A stretch of DNA of 64,000 nucleotides. It comes from CBDFHB01 sp965250115 (GTDB lineage: Bacteria; Acidobacteriota; Vicinamibacteria; Marinacidobacterales; SMYC01). The stretch's first letter is position 1, and each line of letters opens with the position of its first letter. The notes beneath the pieces are model-generated. The model did not search any database. It was not told where the DNA came from and saw only the letters and a program-made list of their open reading frames with translations. The stretch covers positions 186,001-250,000 of the forward strand of contig CBDFNJ010000002.1 in the NCBI GenBank assembly GCA_965250115.1. The letters are read 5' to 3'. Positions 27,601 to 36,166 of the stretch are shown in pieces. The position numbers and the translations under genes are program-made.

Positions 27601-30492
27601 GTGACGCGCAGGGCTGGATCCAGAGCTTGGAAGATCGGCGTCGTCCTGACGATGAGCTCGATCTTGCTCGCCCTGGCGATTCACAATATCCAGCAGAAAT
27701 CTCGCTTCCACCACCTGGATGACGGGGCGTTCTGGGAGGACCAGCAAGGCCGCGTCTATGCGACGCGCGTCGACCCCGGCGGCCCGGCAGCGAAGGCGGG
27801 TGTTACCCTCGGGGACGTTTTGGTGTTCGTCGGCGACGAGCCCATCGAGAACGCAGCGCGAGTGCGCGCGATTCTGGACGGCGCGCTCGACGGTGAGGTT
27901 CTCAGCTATCAGATTCTGCGCGAGGACGAACGCCGCGCTCTGGCTTTGACGGTAGCGCCTCTACCCCAAGGAAACGTTCCCGTCTACTACTTCCTCGCCG
28001 CGGTAGGGATTTTCTCGCTCGCGGTAGGCACGATGGTCTACATCCGTCGCCGTGGCGTGGCGGCGACCGCTCACTTCTATTTCCTGTGCGTGTTCTGGTT
28101 TCTCGCCTATGGATTTTCTTTTACCGGAGAGCTGGACAAGTGGGACCGAGTTTTCTTTTGGATGGATCGTGTCGGTATACTCTTCTTCCCGCCCGTCTTC
28201 CTGCACTTCGCCCTGTGTTTTCCGACGAGACAACCGATCGTTCAGAAGCGTGGCTGGATTCTGACGGCGTTGTACTTGCCGGGGGCTGCGTTTCTCTATT
28301 TGAGCTTGACGGCTGAATTCGCGTTTTTTTCGCCGATTGCATGGGGGGGTCGTTTCTTCACCGATGCGAACGCCTTTCTCAATCGAATCGTGCCCGCTTA
28401 CGTCGCGCTGGCCTCCCTCGCGGCCTTTGCGGCCTTCGTGGCCTCTCATCGCCGAGCGAGGAGTATCACAGTCAAGAAGCAGACGAGGTGGATCGTCTGG
28501 GGCACCGGATTCGGCACTCTTCCCTTCGCGCTGTTCTACGCGGTGCCCTACCTTTTCGGGATCACGCCGGGACTGGAGATGGAGCTCTCCGTGGTTCCAC
28601 TCGCTCTGATCCCGCTCTCCTTCGCCTATGCCATCGTGAAGTACCGTCTGATGGACGTCGAGGTCCTCTTCAAGCGGGGCATGGTCTTCACTTTGGCGAC
28701 GGCGGTTGTCGGAGGTCTCTACCTTGCGATTTTTCTGGCCGGCGCTCATTACCTAGTTGGGGACGGGCGCAGCACCATTCTCGCTCTCCTGTCTGCGATC
28801 GTCGTCGTTTTGCTCTTCACTCCGATCAAGAGTCGAATTCAGGTCGGGATCGATAGACTCTTCTATCGTGAGCGGTACGACTATCGCCGAGCGCTCTTGG
28901 CATTCTCCCGTGACTTGAACGCCCACCTCGATCTGGACCATCTCTCCTCGCGGCTCGTCGAGCGCATCGTCGACACCTTCGAAGTGGAGAAGGTCGCACT
29001 GCTTGTTCCAGCGAAAGACGGCGACCTGCGGGTCCAGGCAGGTCAAGGCCTCTCCGAGGGGGAGTGGTCCTCGGTGCACTTGCTCGATGATTCGCCGCTC
29101 CATCGGCGTCTTTCGAGCGGCGAGGCGATTTTCTACGGCGACTTCGATTGGGAGCAGGCGCGAAGCCTCAGCAAGAGCACCGCCGAGGATGCGCTCGCGA
29201 TCGAGGGGCTGCAATACGCCATACCTTGCCGATCGCATGGCCGGGTCGTCGGCGTCGTCCTTCTCGGCAGGCGCTGGGATCAGAGCGCGCTCTCGAGCGA
29301 GGACATGGACCTGCTCACGATGCTATCGGGGCAGGCGGCGACGGCGCTCGAGAACGCTCGCCTCTATCGATCGCTCGAGCGCAAGGCGGCGGAGTTCGAA
29401 ACGCTGAAGGAGCACAGCGAGAACACCATCGAGTCACTGGAGGCCGGAATCTTGGTGCTCGACCTCGACTCCAAGGTGGTTCGCTTCAATCGAGCGCTCG
29501 AGACGCTCTACGGGTTGCCGCGAAGCGAGGCGCTCGGCCGATCCTTTGGCGAGCTCTTCCCCGCGTCGTTGTGCGACATGCTCGAAGCTTCGATGGGCAG
29601 CGCTTGGTGGACGCGCGCGGAAACGAGTGGCATCTCGCGCGCAAACCTCGCCAATCTCTCCGGGGAAGAGAAAGTCGTCAAGTTACAAGTCGCACCCTTC
29701 GTCACGGACAAGGGCGAGCCGGAAGGGACGATCGTCATCTTCGAGGATATTTCGCTTCGTGTCGAGCTCGAAACACAGCTACAGCTCAGAGAGAAGATGG
29801 CCTCCCTGGGACTTCTGGCGGCGGGTGTGGCCCATGAGGTCAATACGCCTCTTACGGGTATCAGCAGCTTCACCCAAATGCTTCGGGAGCACGTTGACCC
29901 GGATGACCCGAAGGCCAAGCTCCTCGAGAAAATCGAGCGTCAGACGGAGCGCGCCTCGAAGATCGTCAACAATCTGTTGAACTTCTCGCGGCAAGGTCGC
30001 TCGACTTTCGTGCCGATTATCGTGAACGACGTAATTCGGGACGTCCTGTCGCTGCTCGATCACCAGCTCACAAGGGCACGGGTCAAGGTCAGGCTTGAGC
30101 TGACCGAGGGCTTGCCCGAGATTCTCGGGGACGAGAACAAATTACAGCAAGTGTTCCTCAACCTGATTCTGAACGCTCAGGACGCGATGGCGTCCGGCGG
30201 ATGGTTGACCATCGGCGCGAGTCACGCCAACGGCACCGTTCGTGTCGAAGTCGCCGACACCGGGCAAGGAATCAGTCAGGAGGACGTCAAACGCATTTAC
30301 GACCCCTTCTTCACCACCAAGCGCGCAGGTGCCAGCGGAACCGGCCTGGGGCTTTCCATCACCTATGGGATCATCCAGGAGCACTCCGGAAGAATCAGCG
30401 TTGAGAGCTCCGTCGACCAGGGCACGAGCTTCCAGCTGCGGTTCCCGGTCTATGAATCCCTGAAGTCTGCCCGCTCGGTTGGGCCCGGGTGA
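27601..30492 (+). CDS. PDZ-GAF-PAS membrane sensor histidine kinase (NtrB-like)
   Basis: 963 residues from GTG 27601 (AAGGAG eight bases upstream). Order: one N-terminal transmembrane helix (VVLTMSSILLALAIHNI), a periplasmic PDZ domain around 40-125 (ATRVDPGGPAAKAGVTLGDVLVFVGDEPI), several transmembrane helices from ~130 to 400, a GAF domain ~450-590, a PAS domain ~605-715 (LEAGILVLDLDSKVVRFNRALETLYGLPRSEALG), HisKA with the phosphorylated His near 744 (GVAHEVNTPLTGISSF), and an HATPase domain (DNKLQQVFLNLILNAQDAM written as seen is shortened here; GTGLGLSITYGIIQEHSG at the G box). A PDZ sensor suggests detection of misfolded or periplasmic peptides (inference). Its partner is the sigma54 activator 115 bases downstream. 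Confidence 0.88.
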   Translation: MTRRAGSRAWKIGVVLTMSSILLALAIHNIQQKSRFHHLDDGAFWEDQQGRVYATRVDPGGPAAKAGVTLGDVLVFVGDEPIENAARVRAILDGALDGEVLSYQILREDERRALALTVAPLPQGNVPVYYFLAAVGIFSLAVGTMVYIRRRGVAATAHFYFLCVFWFLAYGFSFTGELDKWDRVFFWMDRVGILFFPPVFLHFALCFPTRQPIVQKRGWILTALYLPGAAFLYLSLTAEFAFFSPIAWGGRFFTDANAFLNRIVPAYVALASLAAFAAFVASHRRARSITVKKQTRWIVWGTGFGTLPFALFYAVPYLFGITPGLEMELSVVPLALIPLSFAYAIVKYRLMDVEVLFKRGMVFTLATAVVGGLYLAIFLAGAHYLVGDGRSTILALLSAIVVVLLFTPIKSRIQVGIDRLFYRERYDYRRALLAFSRDLNAHLDLDHLSSRLVERIVDTFEVEKVALLVPAKDGDLRVQAGQGLSEGEWSSVHLLDDSPLHRRLSSGEAIFYGDFDWEQARSLSKSTAEDALAIEGLQYAIPCRSHGRVVGVVLLGRRWDQSALSSEDMDLLTMLSGQAATALENARLYRSLERKAAEFETLKEHSENTIESLEAGILVLDLDSKVVRFNRALETLYGLPRSEALGRSFGELFPASLCDMLEASMGSAWWTRAETSGISRANLANLSGEEKVVKLQVAPFVTDKGEPEGTIVIFEDISLRVELETQLQLREKMASLGLLAAGVAHEVNTPLTGISSFTQMLREHVDPDDPKAKLLEKIERQTERASKIVNNLLNFSRQGRSTFVPIIVNDVIRDVLSLLDHQLTRARVKVRLELTEGLPEILGDENKLQQVFLNLILNAQDAMASGGWLTIGASHANGTVRVEVADTGQGISQEDVKRIYDPFFTTKRAGASGTGLGLSITYGIIQEHSGRISVESSVDQGTSFQLRFPVYESLKSARSVGPG

Positions 30493-30606
30493 GCGACTGT
30501 TCTGTTTGTCGCGGCGATTCGAGCTTGAATCGCAAGATCTACGGCCTCGGCCGGCCGGCCTCGACAAGACCCGGCGCAGCGACCAAATGAATCTGTGGCC
30601 TCCGGC

Positions 30607-32010
30607 ATGATGGAAAAAGGAACCGTTCTCGTTATCGACGACGAAGAAGTGATGCGAGAGATCCTCGAATCGCTTTTGCGCGGCGACGGTTACCGGGTGA
30701 AGCTCGCCACGACGGGTGACGAAGGGCTCGAGATTGCGAATCGCGAGCCCATCGACCTCGCTATCGTGGACGTCATGCTTCCGGACCAATCGGGAATCGA
30801 GGTCCTCGAGAAGCTCAAGAGATCCGAGCCGGAGACGGTCGCCGTCATGATTACGGCGTTTGCCTCGGTCCAGACCGCCATCGAAGCGATGAAGCGCGGT
30901 GCTTTCGACTACGTCACCAAACCCTTCAAGAACGACGAGGTGAAGGCCGTCGTCGCGAACGGCATGAAGCAGCGCCGGCTCGTCGACGAGAATCGCTCGT
31001 TGAAGAAAGCACTGTCGGATCGCCAGCGATTCGACGTGCTAGTGGGGAAGTCGCCCCGGATGCAGGAGGTTTACTCTCTCATCCAGCAAGTGGCGCCCTC
31101 GAAGAGCACGGTGCTGATCAACGGAGAGAGCGGTACCGGCAAGGAGCTCGTGGCCAAGGCGATTCACTCAAACTCCGCGCGCAGCTCGAAACAATTCGTG
31201 ACCGTGAATTCAGGGAGCCTTCCCCCCGATCTCCTGGAGAGCAATCTCTTCGGACACGTCAAGGGAGCCTTCACGGGTGCGGTGAGCCCGAAGAAGGGCC
31301 TGTTCGAGATCGCCGCCGACGGCAGCATTTTTCTCGACGAGATTGGGACTGTTCCTCTGGAAACGCAATCGAAGCTGCTTCGCGTGATTCAGGAGAAGGA
31401 GTTCATGAGGCTCGGCGGCGTGGACACTATCCGAGTCGACGTGCGCATCATCGCCGCGACCAATAGCGACCTGAAGGGGTTGGTCGAAGCGGGCACGTTT
31501 CGAGAGGACCTCTATTACCGACTCAACGTCATCAATCTCAATCTTCCGTCCCTGCGACACCGCAAAGAAGACATCCCTCTGCTCGCTCAACACTTCTTGA
31601 AGAAGTACGGAGAGGAGAACGGCCGTGGCGCGATAGGGATCTCGTCCGAAGCCGCTCAGTCGCTCATGGAGTACGATTGGCCCGGGAATGTCCGCGAGCT
31701 GGAGAATATCATCGAACGTGCCGTCGTCCTCGCCGATGGACACTTGGTCGAGCAGCGCCTCATCCCGGAGCATGTCCGGTCGGGGCCCACGTTCCGACTG
31801 CCTCAGGTCGTCGTACCCGAAGAGGGCATCTCGTTCCGCGACGTGATCACGGGCTTCGAAAAACGGCTCATCGAGTCGAGCCTCGAGACCTCGGGTGGGG
31901 TGCAGAAGAAGGCAGCGCAGCTCCTGGGCTTGAAGCCGACGACCCTGAACGAAATGATCAAGCGCTACAATATCTCGCTCGAGAGAAAAGAACCTTCTTC
32001 GACGCGCTAG
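30607..32010 (+). CDS. Sigma54-dependent NtrC-family response regulator
   Basis: 467 residues. Receiver domain with the acidic pair in VIDDEEVM, phospho-acceptor Asp55 (AIVDVMLPD), Thr in MITAFAS and Lys in DYVTKPF. AAA+ domain with Walker A GESGTGKE, the sigma54-contact loop GAFTGA and Walker B GSIFLDEIG. The C-terminal Fis-type helix-turn-helix (VQKKAAQLLGLKPTTLNEMIKRY) follows. ATG 30607 is chosen; a GTG at 30595 is in frame. The kinase directly upstream is the evident partner. I searched the nearby intergenic regions for a -24/-12 promoter and found none with correct spacing. Confidence 0.92.
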   Translation: MMEKGTVLVIDDEEVMREILESLLRGDGYRVKLATTGDEGLEIANREPIDLAIVDVMLPDQSGIEVLEKLKRSEPETVAVMITAFASVQTAIEAMKRGAFDYVTKPFKNDEVKAVVANGMKQRRLVDENRSLKKALSDRQRFDVLVGKSPRMQEVYSLIQQVAPSKSTVLINGESGTGKELVAKAIHSNSARSSKQFVTVNSGSLPPDLLESNLFGHVKGAFTGAVSPKKGLFEIAADGSIFLDEIGTVPLETQSKLLRVIQEKEFMRLGGVDTIRVDVRIIAATNSDLKGLVEAGTFREDLYYRLNVINLNLPSLRHRKEDIPLLAQHFLKKYGEENGRGAIGISSEAAQSLMEYDWPGNVRELENIIERAVVLADGHLVEQRLIPEHVRSGPTFRLPQVVVPEEGISFRDVITGFEKRLIESSLETSGGVQKKAAQLLGLKPTTLNEMIKRYNISLERKEPSSTR

Positions 32011-32037
32011 TGCCTTGCCTCAGTCCGAAAGCATCCG

Positions 32038-32091
32038 CGTCCTGTGCCAAAACTCGGCCTTTTTGAAATAGACCATAAATCAGCAGCTTAG
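32038..32091 (+). repeat. 54-bp direct repeat, left copy, bounding the restriction-modification island
   Basis: Starts CGTCCTGTGCCAAAACTCGG and ends CAGCAGCTTAG; it matches 39060-39113 with two mismatches in 54 positions, in the same orientation. It lies 27 bases after the response-regulator stop. Confidence 0.85.
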
Positions 32092-32126
32092 TGTCTGTGT
32101 TTGCGACCGGGCCAAGGGCCGTGGGC

Positions 32127-32155
32127 TTTACAATCGTCTAGCCCGAGGGTGTTAT
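32127..32155 (+). promoter_or_regulatory. Sigma70-type promoter in a 58-bp block shared with pyk
   Basis: TTTACA, 17-base spacer, TGTTAT. The surrounding block 32119-32176 is about 93% identical (4 mismatches in 58) to the complement of 46957-47014, which is the promoter region of pyruvate kinase. Mismatches fall outside both hexamers. It points towards yggT, 110 bases away. Confidence 0.6.
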
Positions 32156-32264
32156 CTTCAGATCCATGATGACGTATTACGTGCAATTCCTACCGCTCGT
32201 TCTGACTGGGTCAACCGCCAGCGGCAGGATGTGATTGACCTGCGTGATAAACTCTGGTCCATTC

Positions 32265-32495
32265 ATGCTACTGATTGCCAAACTTATCGACTACTACTCC
32301 GTTGTCGTCATCGTCGCGGTGATCCTCAGCTGGCTTCAGCTCCCGCCGAGCAACCAGGTAGTTCGCATCACCCGGATGTTGACCGAGCCGGCTCTGGCAC
32401 CGATTCGTAGGCTGGTGCCGTCGGCGGGGGGGATCGACTTCTCGCCGTTGATTCTGCTTGCCCTCCTTCAGATTCTGAAGGGCGCGTTGATCTAG
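32265..32495 (+). CDS. YggT family membrane protein
   Basis: 76 residues starting MLLIAKLIDYYSVVVIVAVILSWL; a TTG ten codons upstream is in frame but adds nothing. Two transmembrane helices enclose the diagnostic LTEPALAPIRRLVPSAGGIDFSPLILLALLQIL block (shortened here to its ends: LTEPALAPIRRL and IDFSPLILLALLQ). YggT proteins are short inner-membrane proteins linked to turgor and cell-envelope function in other bacteria; the exact role is unsettled. It lies just inside the left 54-bp repeat and behind the promoter block shared with pyk, an odd place for a housekeeping gene. Confidence 0.8.
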   Translation: MLLIAKLIDYYSVVVIVAVILSWLQLPPSNQVVRITRMLTEPALAPIRRLVPSAGGIDFSPLILLALLQILKGALI

Positions 32496-32711
32496 CGCTG
32501 TTACTATACACTACTCTTGGTTGTCGACACGTTCCGCATCGAGGTTGAGAGCCTCCACACGCGGTAGAAAGAGATCAAAGGCGGACCTCAAGGTACCGCC
32601 AAAGCACCGCAAACGCCGCTCTGGGAGTACTACCAGCCGATCCTTGAGGCCCTCGTAGATCTCGACGGGGCTGCCAGGATCGCTGAAATTGAGTCAGCTG
32701 TCGGACTTCTG

Positions 32712-32903
32712 ATGAAGGATCGTCTTGTTGAAGGCGACCTGAGCATTAGGGCCAACGGTAGAGCGCGCTGGCAGGTTATGATTCGCAGAGCCAGAAAACA
32801 CATGGTGAAGGAAGGCCTTCTCGACAGCGATACGGGGATGGACTGGAAGATCACGCAGCAGGGACGCAAGGCGGCCGCAGCCAGGAAGAACGCAAAGGAT
32901 TGA
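32712..32903 (+). CDS. Winged-helix (Mrr N-terminal type) small protein, probably a 5'-damaged gene
   Basis: The listed frame gives 63 residues (MKDRLVEGDLSIRANGRARW..., WKITQQGRKAAAARK), which is the C-terminal half of an Mrr_N-like winged helix. The same frame is open to 32568 and encodes the missing half (TPLWEYYQPILEALVDLDGAARIAEIESAVG), but has no start codon there; an in-frame TAG at 32565 blocks further extension. So the native protein was about 110 residues or more and has a nonsense mutation or lost start. Such winged helices accompany restriction systems, and the endonuclease gene follows 186 bases on. Confidence 0.6.
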   Translation: MKDRLVEGDLSIRANGRARWQVMIRRARKHMVKEGLLDSDTGMDWKITQQGRKAAAARKNAKD

Positions 32904-33089
32904 GGCCATTCCCTACGAACGTTCGAGCGGGTCCTCTCTGAAGACTGTATGGCTGAGGCTTCGGCATTGACGCGGCCGGATGGGCGACACCTGGAATCGG
33001 GCTCTAATGGTACCTGTGTCGCGCCGTGTATGAGGCCGGCGACGTCATCCGACCTCTTGCCCTAGCAATCTGTGAGTATCGGATAGACA

Positions 33090-36000
33090 ATGGCCAACCC
33101 ATTCTTCGATCACCCTATCCTGAATTCGCCCTACGAGTGCCCACAGCGGCACTGGGAGTTGGACTCCGAGGGGCAGCCGACGCATCAGGTCTTGGACCGC
33201 CGTCGGCGCGCCGAGTTCATCACGCCGATTCCAAAGCCGAAGAAGCGGAAGGACCGACAGCAGGCCGAGATAGTCTTCGACGAGGGGAAAGGCCTCTCCA
33301 CCAAGGAACAGCAATACGATCCGACCTCCATCATCAATGAAGTGCGTCAGAACGTAAACCAGTGGCGGGCCTGGCCCAACCCCAACCAGTGGCAAGTCAG
33401 CCCGGAAACCGCGCGCCTGCTCCAGCACTGGCGGCACCACCCGTTCGGCAGCATCCGCCCGTTCTTCTGTCAGGTGGAAGCCGTCGAAACCGCGATCTGG
33501 CTGACCGAGGTCGCGCCACAATCCAAGGGCGGTAAACGGTTGCTCAACCACTTGGCCAGAGCCAACAAGGACGCCAATCCCGAACTGATGCGCCTCGCGC
33601 TGAAGCTGGCCACCGGAGCCGGTAAGACAACTGTCATGGCCATGCTGATCGCGTGGCAGACCATCAATGCGGTGCGCCGCCCCGGCAGCAAGTCCTTCAC
33701 CCGAGGCTTCCTGGTCGTCGCACCAGGTCTGACCATCAAGGATCGGCTCCGCGTCCTCCAGCCGAACGACCCGGACAGTTACTACGCCAGCCGAGAGCTC
33801 GTGCCGCACGACCTGCTCGATGACGTGAACTGCGCCAAGATCGTTATCACCAATTACCACGCCTTCAAGTTACGCGAGCGCATCGAGCTGTCTGCCGGCG
33901 GACGCGCGTTGCTCAGGGGCCGCACCGGCGACGAGCTGAACACCACTGAAACCGAAGGGCAGATGCTCCAGCGAGTCATGCCTGACCTGATGGGCATCAA
34001 GAACATCCTGGTGCTCAACGACGAGGCGCACCATTGCTACCGCGAGAAGCCACCGGAGCCGGACGATGCGCATCTGAAGGGCGACGACAGAAAGGAGGCC
34101 GAAAAGAACAACGAAGCGGCCCGACTCTGGATCTCCGGTCTCGAAGCTGTGAATCGTAAGCTCGGCCTCTCCCGTGTGATCGACCTGTCCGCCACGCCAT
34201 TCTTCCTGGGCGGGTCCGGCTATGCCGAGGGCACGCTCTTCCCATGGACGATGAGCGACTTCTCGCTGATGGACGCCATTGAGTGCGGCATCGTGAAACT
34301 GCCACGCGTCCCGGTCGCACAGAACATCCCCGGCGACGAAATGCCCGTCTATCGCGACCTTTGGAAAAACATCCGCAATAAGATGCCTAAGAAGGGGCGC
34401 AGCCAGGGCGGAGAGCTTGATCCGCTCAAACTGCCCACTCGACTGCAAACCGCTCTTGCGGCGCTCTACGGGCACTACGAGAAGACCTTCACGCTGTGGG
34501 AGGCAGGGGGCATTCGTGTGCCGCCCTGCTTCATCATCGTTTGCCAAAACACCTCGATCTCGAAGCTGGTCTATGACTTCATTTCCGGCTTTCACCGGAA
34601 GAACGAAGACGGGACCACCACACTGGAAAACGGTCGCCTGGCCCTCTTCCGCAATTTTGACGAAACCACGGGGAATCCGCTCGCGCGTCCGAACACGTTG
34701 CTGATCGACAGTGAGCAGCTGGAAGCCGGCGACCCCCTCGACGACAAGTTTCGCGGCATGGCGGCCGATGAGATTGCACGCTTCCGCCGCGAGATCATCG
34801 AGCGTACTGGGGATGCCCGTGCAGGGGACAACATTAGTGATCAGGAGTTACTGCGTGAGGTCATGAACACCGTGGGTAAGCACGGACAACTCGGCGGCTC
34901 CGTCCGCTGTGTCGTCTCCGTGTCCATGCTGACGGAAGGCTGGGATGCGAACACCGTCACCCATGTCCTCGGAATCCGCGCTTTTGGCACCCAGCTACTC
35001 TGCGAACAGGTCATCGGACGCGCGCTGCGCCGCCAATCCTACGACCTCAATGACGAGGGTCTCTTCAACGTCGAATACGCAGACATTTTCGGCGTTCCCT
35101 TCGACTTCACGGCCAAGCCCGTTATCGCGCCCCCGCAGCCGCCGCGTGAGACGGTTCAAGTCAAAGCCATGCGCCCGGAGCGAGACGGCCTCGAAATCCA
35201 GTTCCCTCGTGTCGAAGGCTACCGCGTCGAACTGCCCGAGGAGCGCCTCACGGCCACCTTCAGCGCCGATTCCATTCTCGAACTCAGCCCCGATCTGGTT
35301 GGCCCGTCCATCACACGGGATTCGGGCATCATCGGCGAAAGCGTGGACCTGAACCTGGAGCATCTAGGCGACATGCGGCCGTCCACGCTGCTCTTCCACG
35401 TCACCCAACGTCTGCTCTACACGAAATGGCGCGATCCGGGGGAAGAGCCGAAGCTCTATCTGTTCGGTCAGCTCAAACGCATCACGAAGCAGTGGCTCGA
35501 CACCTGTCTCGTCTGCAAGGGCGGCACTTATCCCGCCCAACTGATGTATCAGGAGCTGGCCGACATGGCGTGCAACCGCATCACCGCCGGCATCACCAAC
35601 GAGCTGGAAGACCACCGCCCCATCAAAGCCCTGCTCGACCCCTACAATCCCACCGGCTCCACGGCCCACGTCAGATTCAACACGTCCCGAGCGGACCGCT
35701 GGGACACCAGTGGTCCACCGCCCAAGAACCACGTCAACTGGGTGGTGCTCGACAGCGACTGGGAAGCCGAGTTCTGCCGCGTCGCCGAGTCGCATCCGAA
35801 GGTCGTGGCCTACACGAAGAACCGCAACCTTGGCCTCGAAGTGCCGTATCGTTACGGCTCCGAGGTTCGGAGGTATCTGCCCGACTTCATCGTCTTGGTG
35901 GACGACGGCCACGGCCCCGACGATCTGCTGCACCTGGTCGTCGAGATCAAGGGCTACCGGCGCGAGGACGTGAAGGAAAAGAAGTCCACGATGGATACCT

Positions 36001-36164
36001 ACTGGGTGCCCGGCGTGAATAACCTCAAGACGTATGGACGCTGGGCGTTCGCCGAGTTCACCGAGGTCTACGCGATCGAGGCCGACTTCGCGGCGAAGGT
36101 CGGAGGCAAGTTTGACAAGATGATCGCTACCGCGACGGCACGTCGGGTCACTGAGGGCAGCTAG
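33090..36164 (+). CDS. Type III-like restriction endonuclease (BPTD_3080-type), helicase plus nuclease
   Basis: 1024 residues. Superfamily 2 helicase motor: Walker A ATGAGKTT (174-181), DEAH box at 311-314 (LNDEAHH), motif III DLSATPFF, and motif VI QVIGRALRRQSYD. A PD-(D/E)xK nuclease lies at the C-terminus: LPDF with Asp932 and VEIKGY with Glu952 and Lys954. This arrangement is that of Type III Res subunits and of the BPTD_3080 family. The stop is three bases before the methyltransferase gene, so they form one operon. No signs of decay; it should cleave unmodified DNA, recognition site unknown. Confidence 0.9.
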   Translation: MANPFFDHPILNSPYECPQRHWELDSEGQPTHQVLDRRRRAEFITPIPKPKKRKDRQQAEIVFDEGKGLSTKEQQYDPTSIINEVRQNVNQWRAWPNPNQWQVSPETARLLQHWRHHPFGSIRPFFCQVEAVETAIWLTEVAPQSKGGKRLLNHLARANKDANPELMRLALKLATGAGKTTVMAMLIAWQTINAVRRPGSKSFTRGFLVVAPGLTIKDRLRVLQPNDPDSYYASRELVPHDLLDDVNCAKIVITNYHAFKLRERIELSAGGRALLRGRTGDELNTTETEGQMLQRVMPDLMGIKNILVLNDEAHHCYREKPPEPDDAHLKGDDRKEAEKNNEAARLWISGLEAVNRKLGLSRVIDLSATPFFLGGSGYAEGTLFPWTMSDFSLMDAIECGIVKLPRVPVAQNIPGDEMPVYRDLWKNIRNKMPKKGRSQGGELDPLKLPTRLQTALAALYGHYEKTFTLWEAGGIRVPPCFIIVCQNTSISKLVYDFISGFHRKNEDGTTTLENGRLALFRNFDETTGNPLARPNTLLIDSEQLEAGDPLDDKFRGMAADEIARFRREIIERTGDARAGDNISDQELLREVMNTVGKHGQLGGSVRCVVSVSMLTEGWDANTVTHVLGIRAFGTQLLCEQVIGRALRRQSYDLNDEGLFNVEYADIFGVPFDFTAKPVIAPPQPPRETVQVKAMRPERDGLEIQFPRVEGYRVELPEERLTATFSADSILELSPDLVGPSITRDSGIIGESVDLNLEHLGDMRPSTLLFHVTQRLLYTKWRDPGEEPKLYLFGQLKRITKQWLDTCLVCKGGTYPAQLMYQELADMACNRITAGITNELEDHRPIKALLDPYNPTGSTAHVRFNTSRADRWDTSGPPPKNHVNWVVLDSDWEAEFCRVAESHPKVVAYTKNRNLGLEVPYRYGSEVRRYLPDFIVLVDDGHGPDDLLHLVVEIKGYRREDVKEKKSTMDTYWVPGVNNLKTYGRWAFAEFTEVYAIEADFAAKVGGKFDKMIATATARRVTEGS

Positions 36165-36166
36165 CT

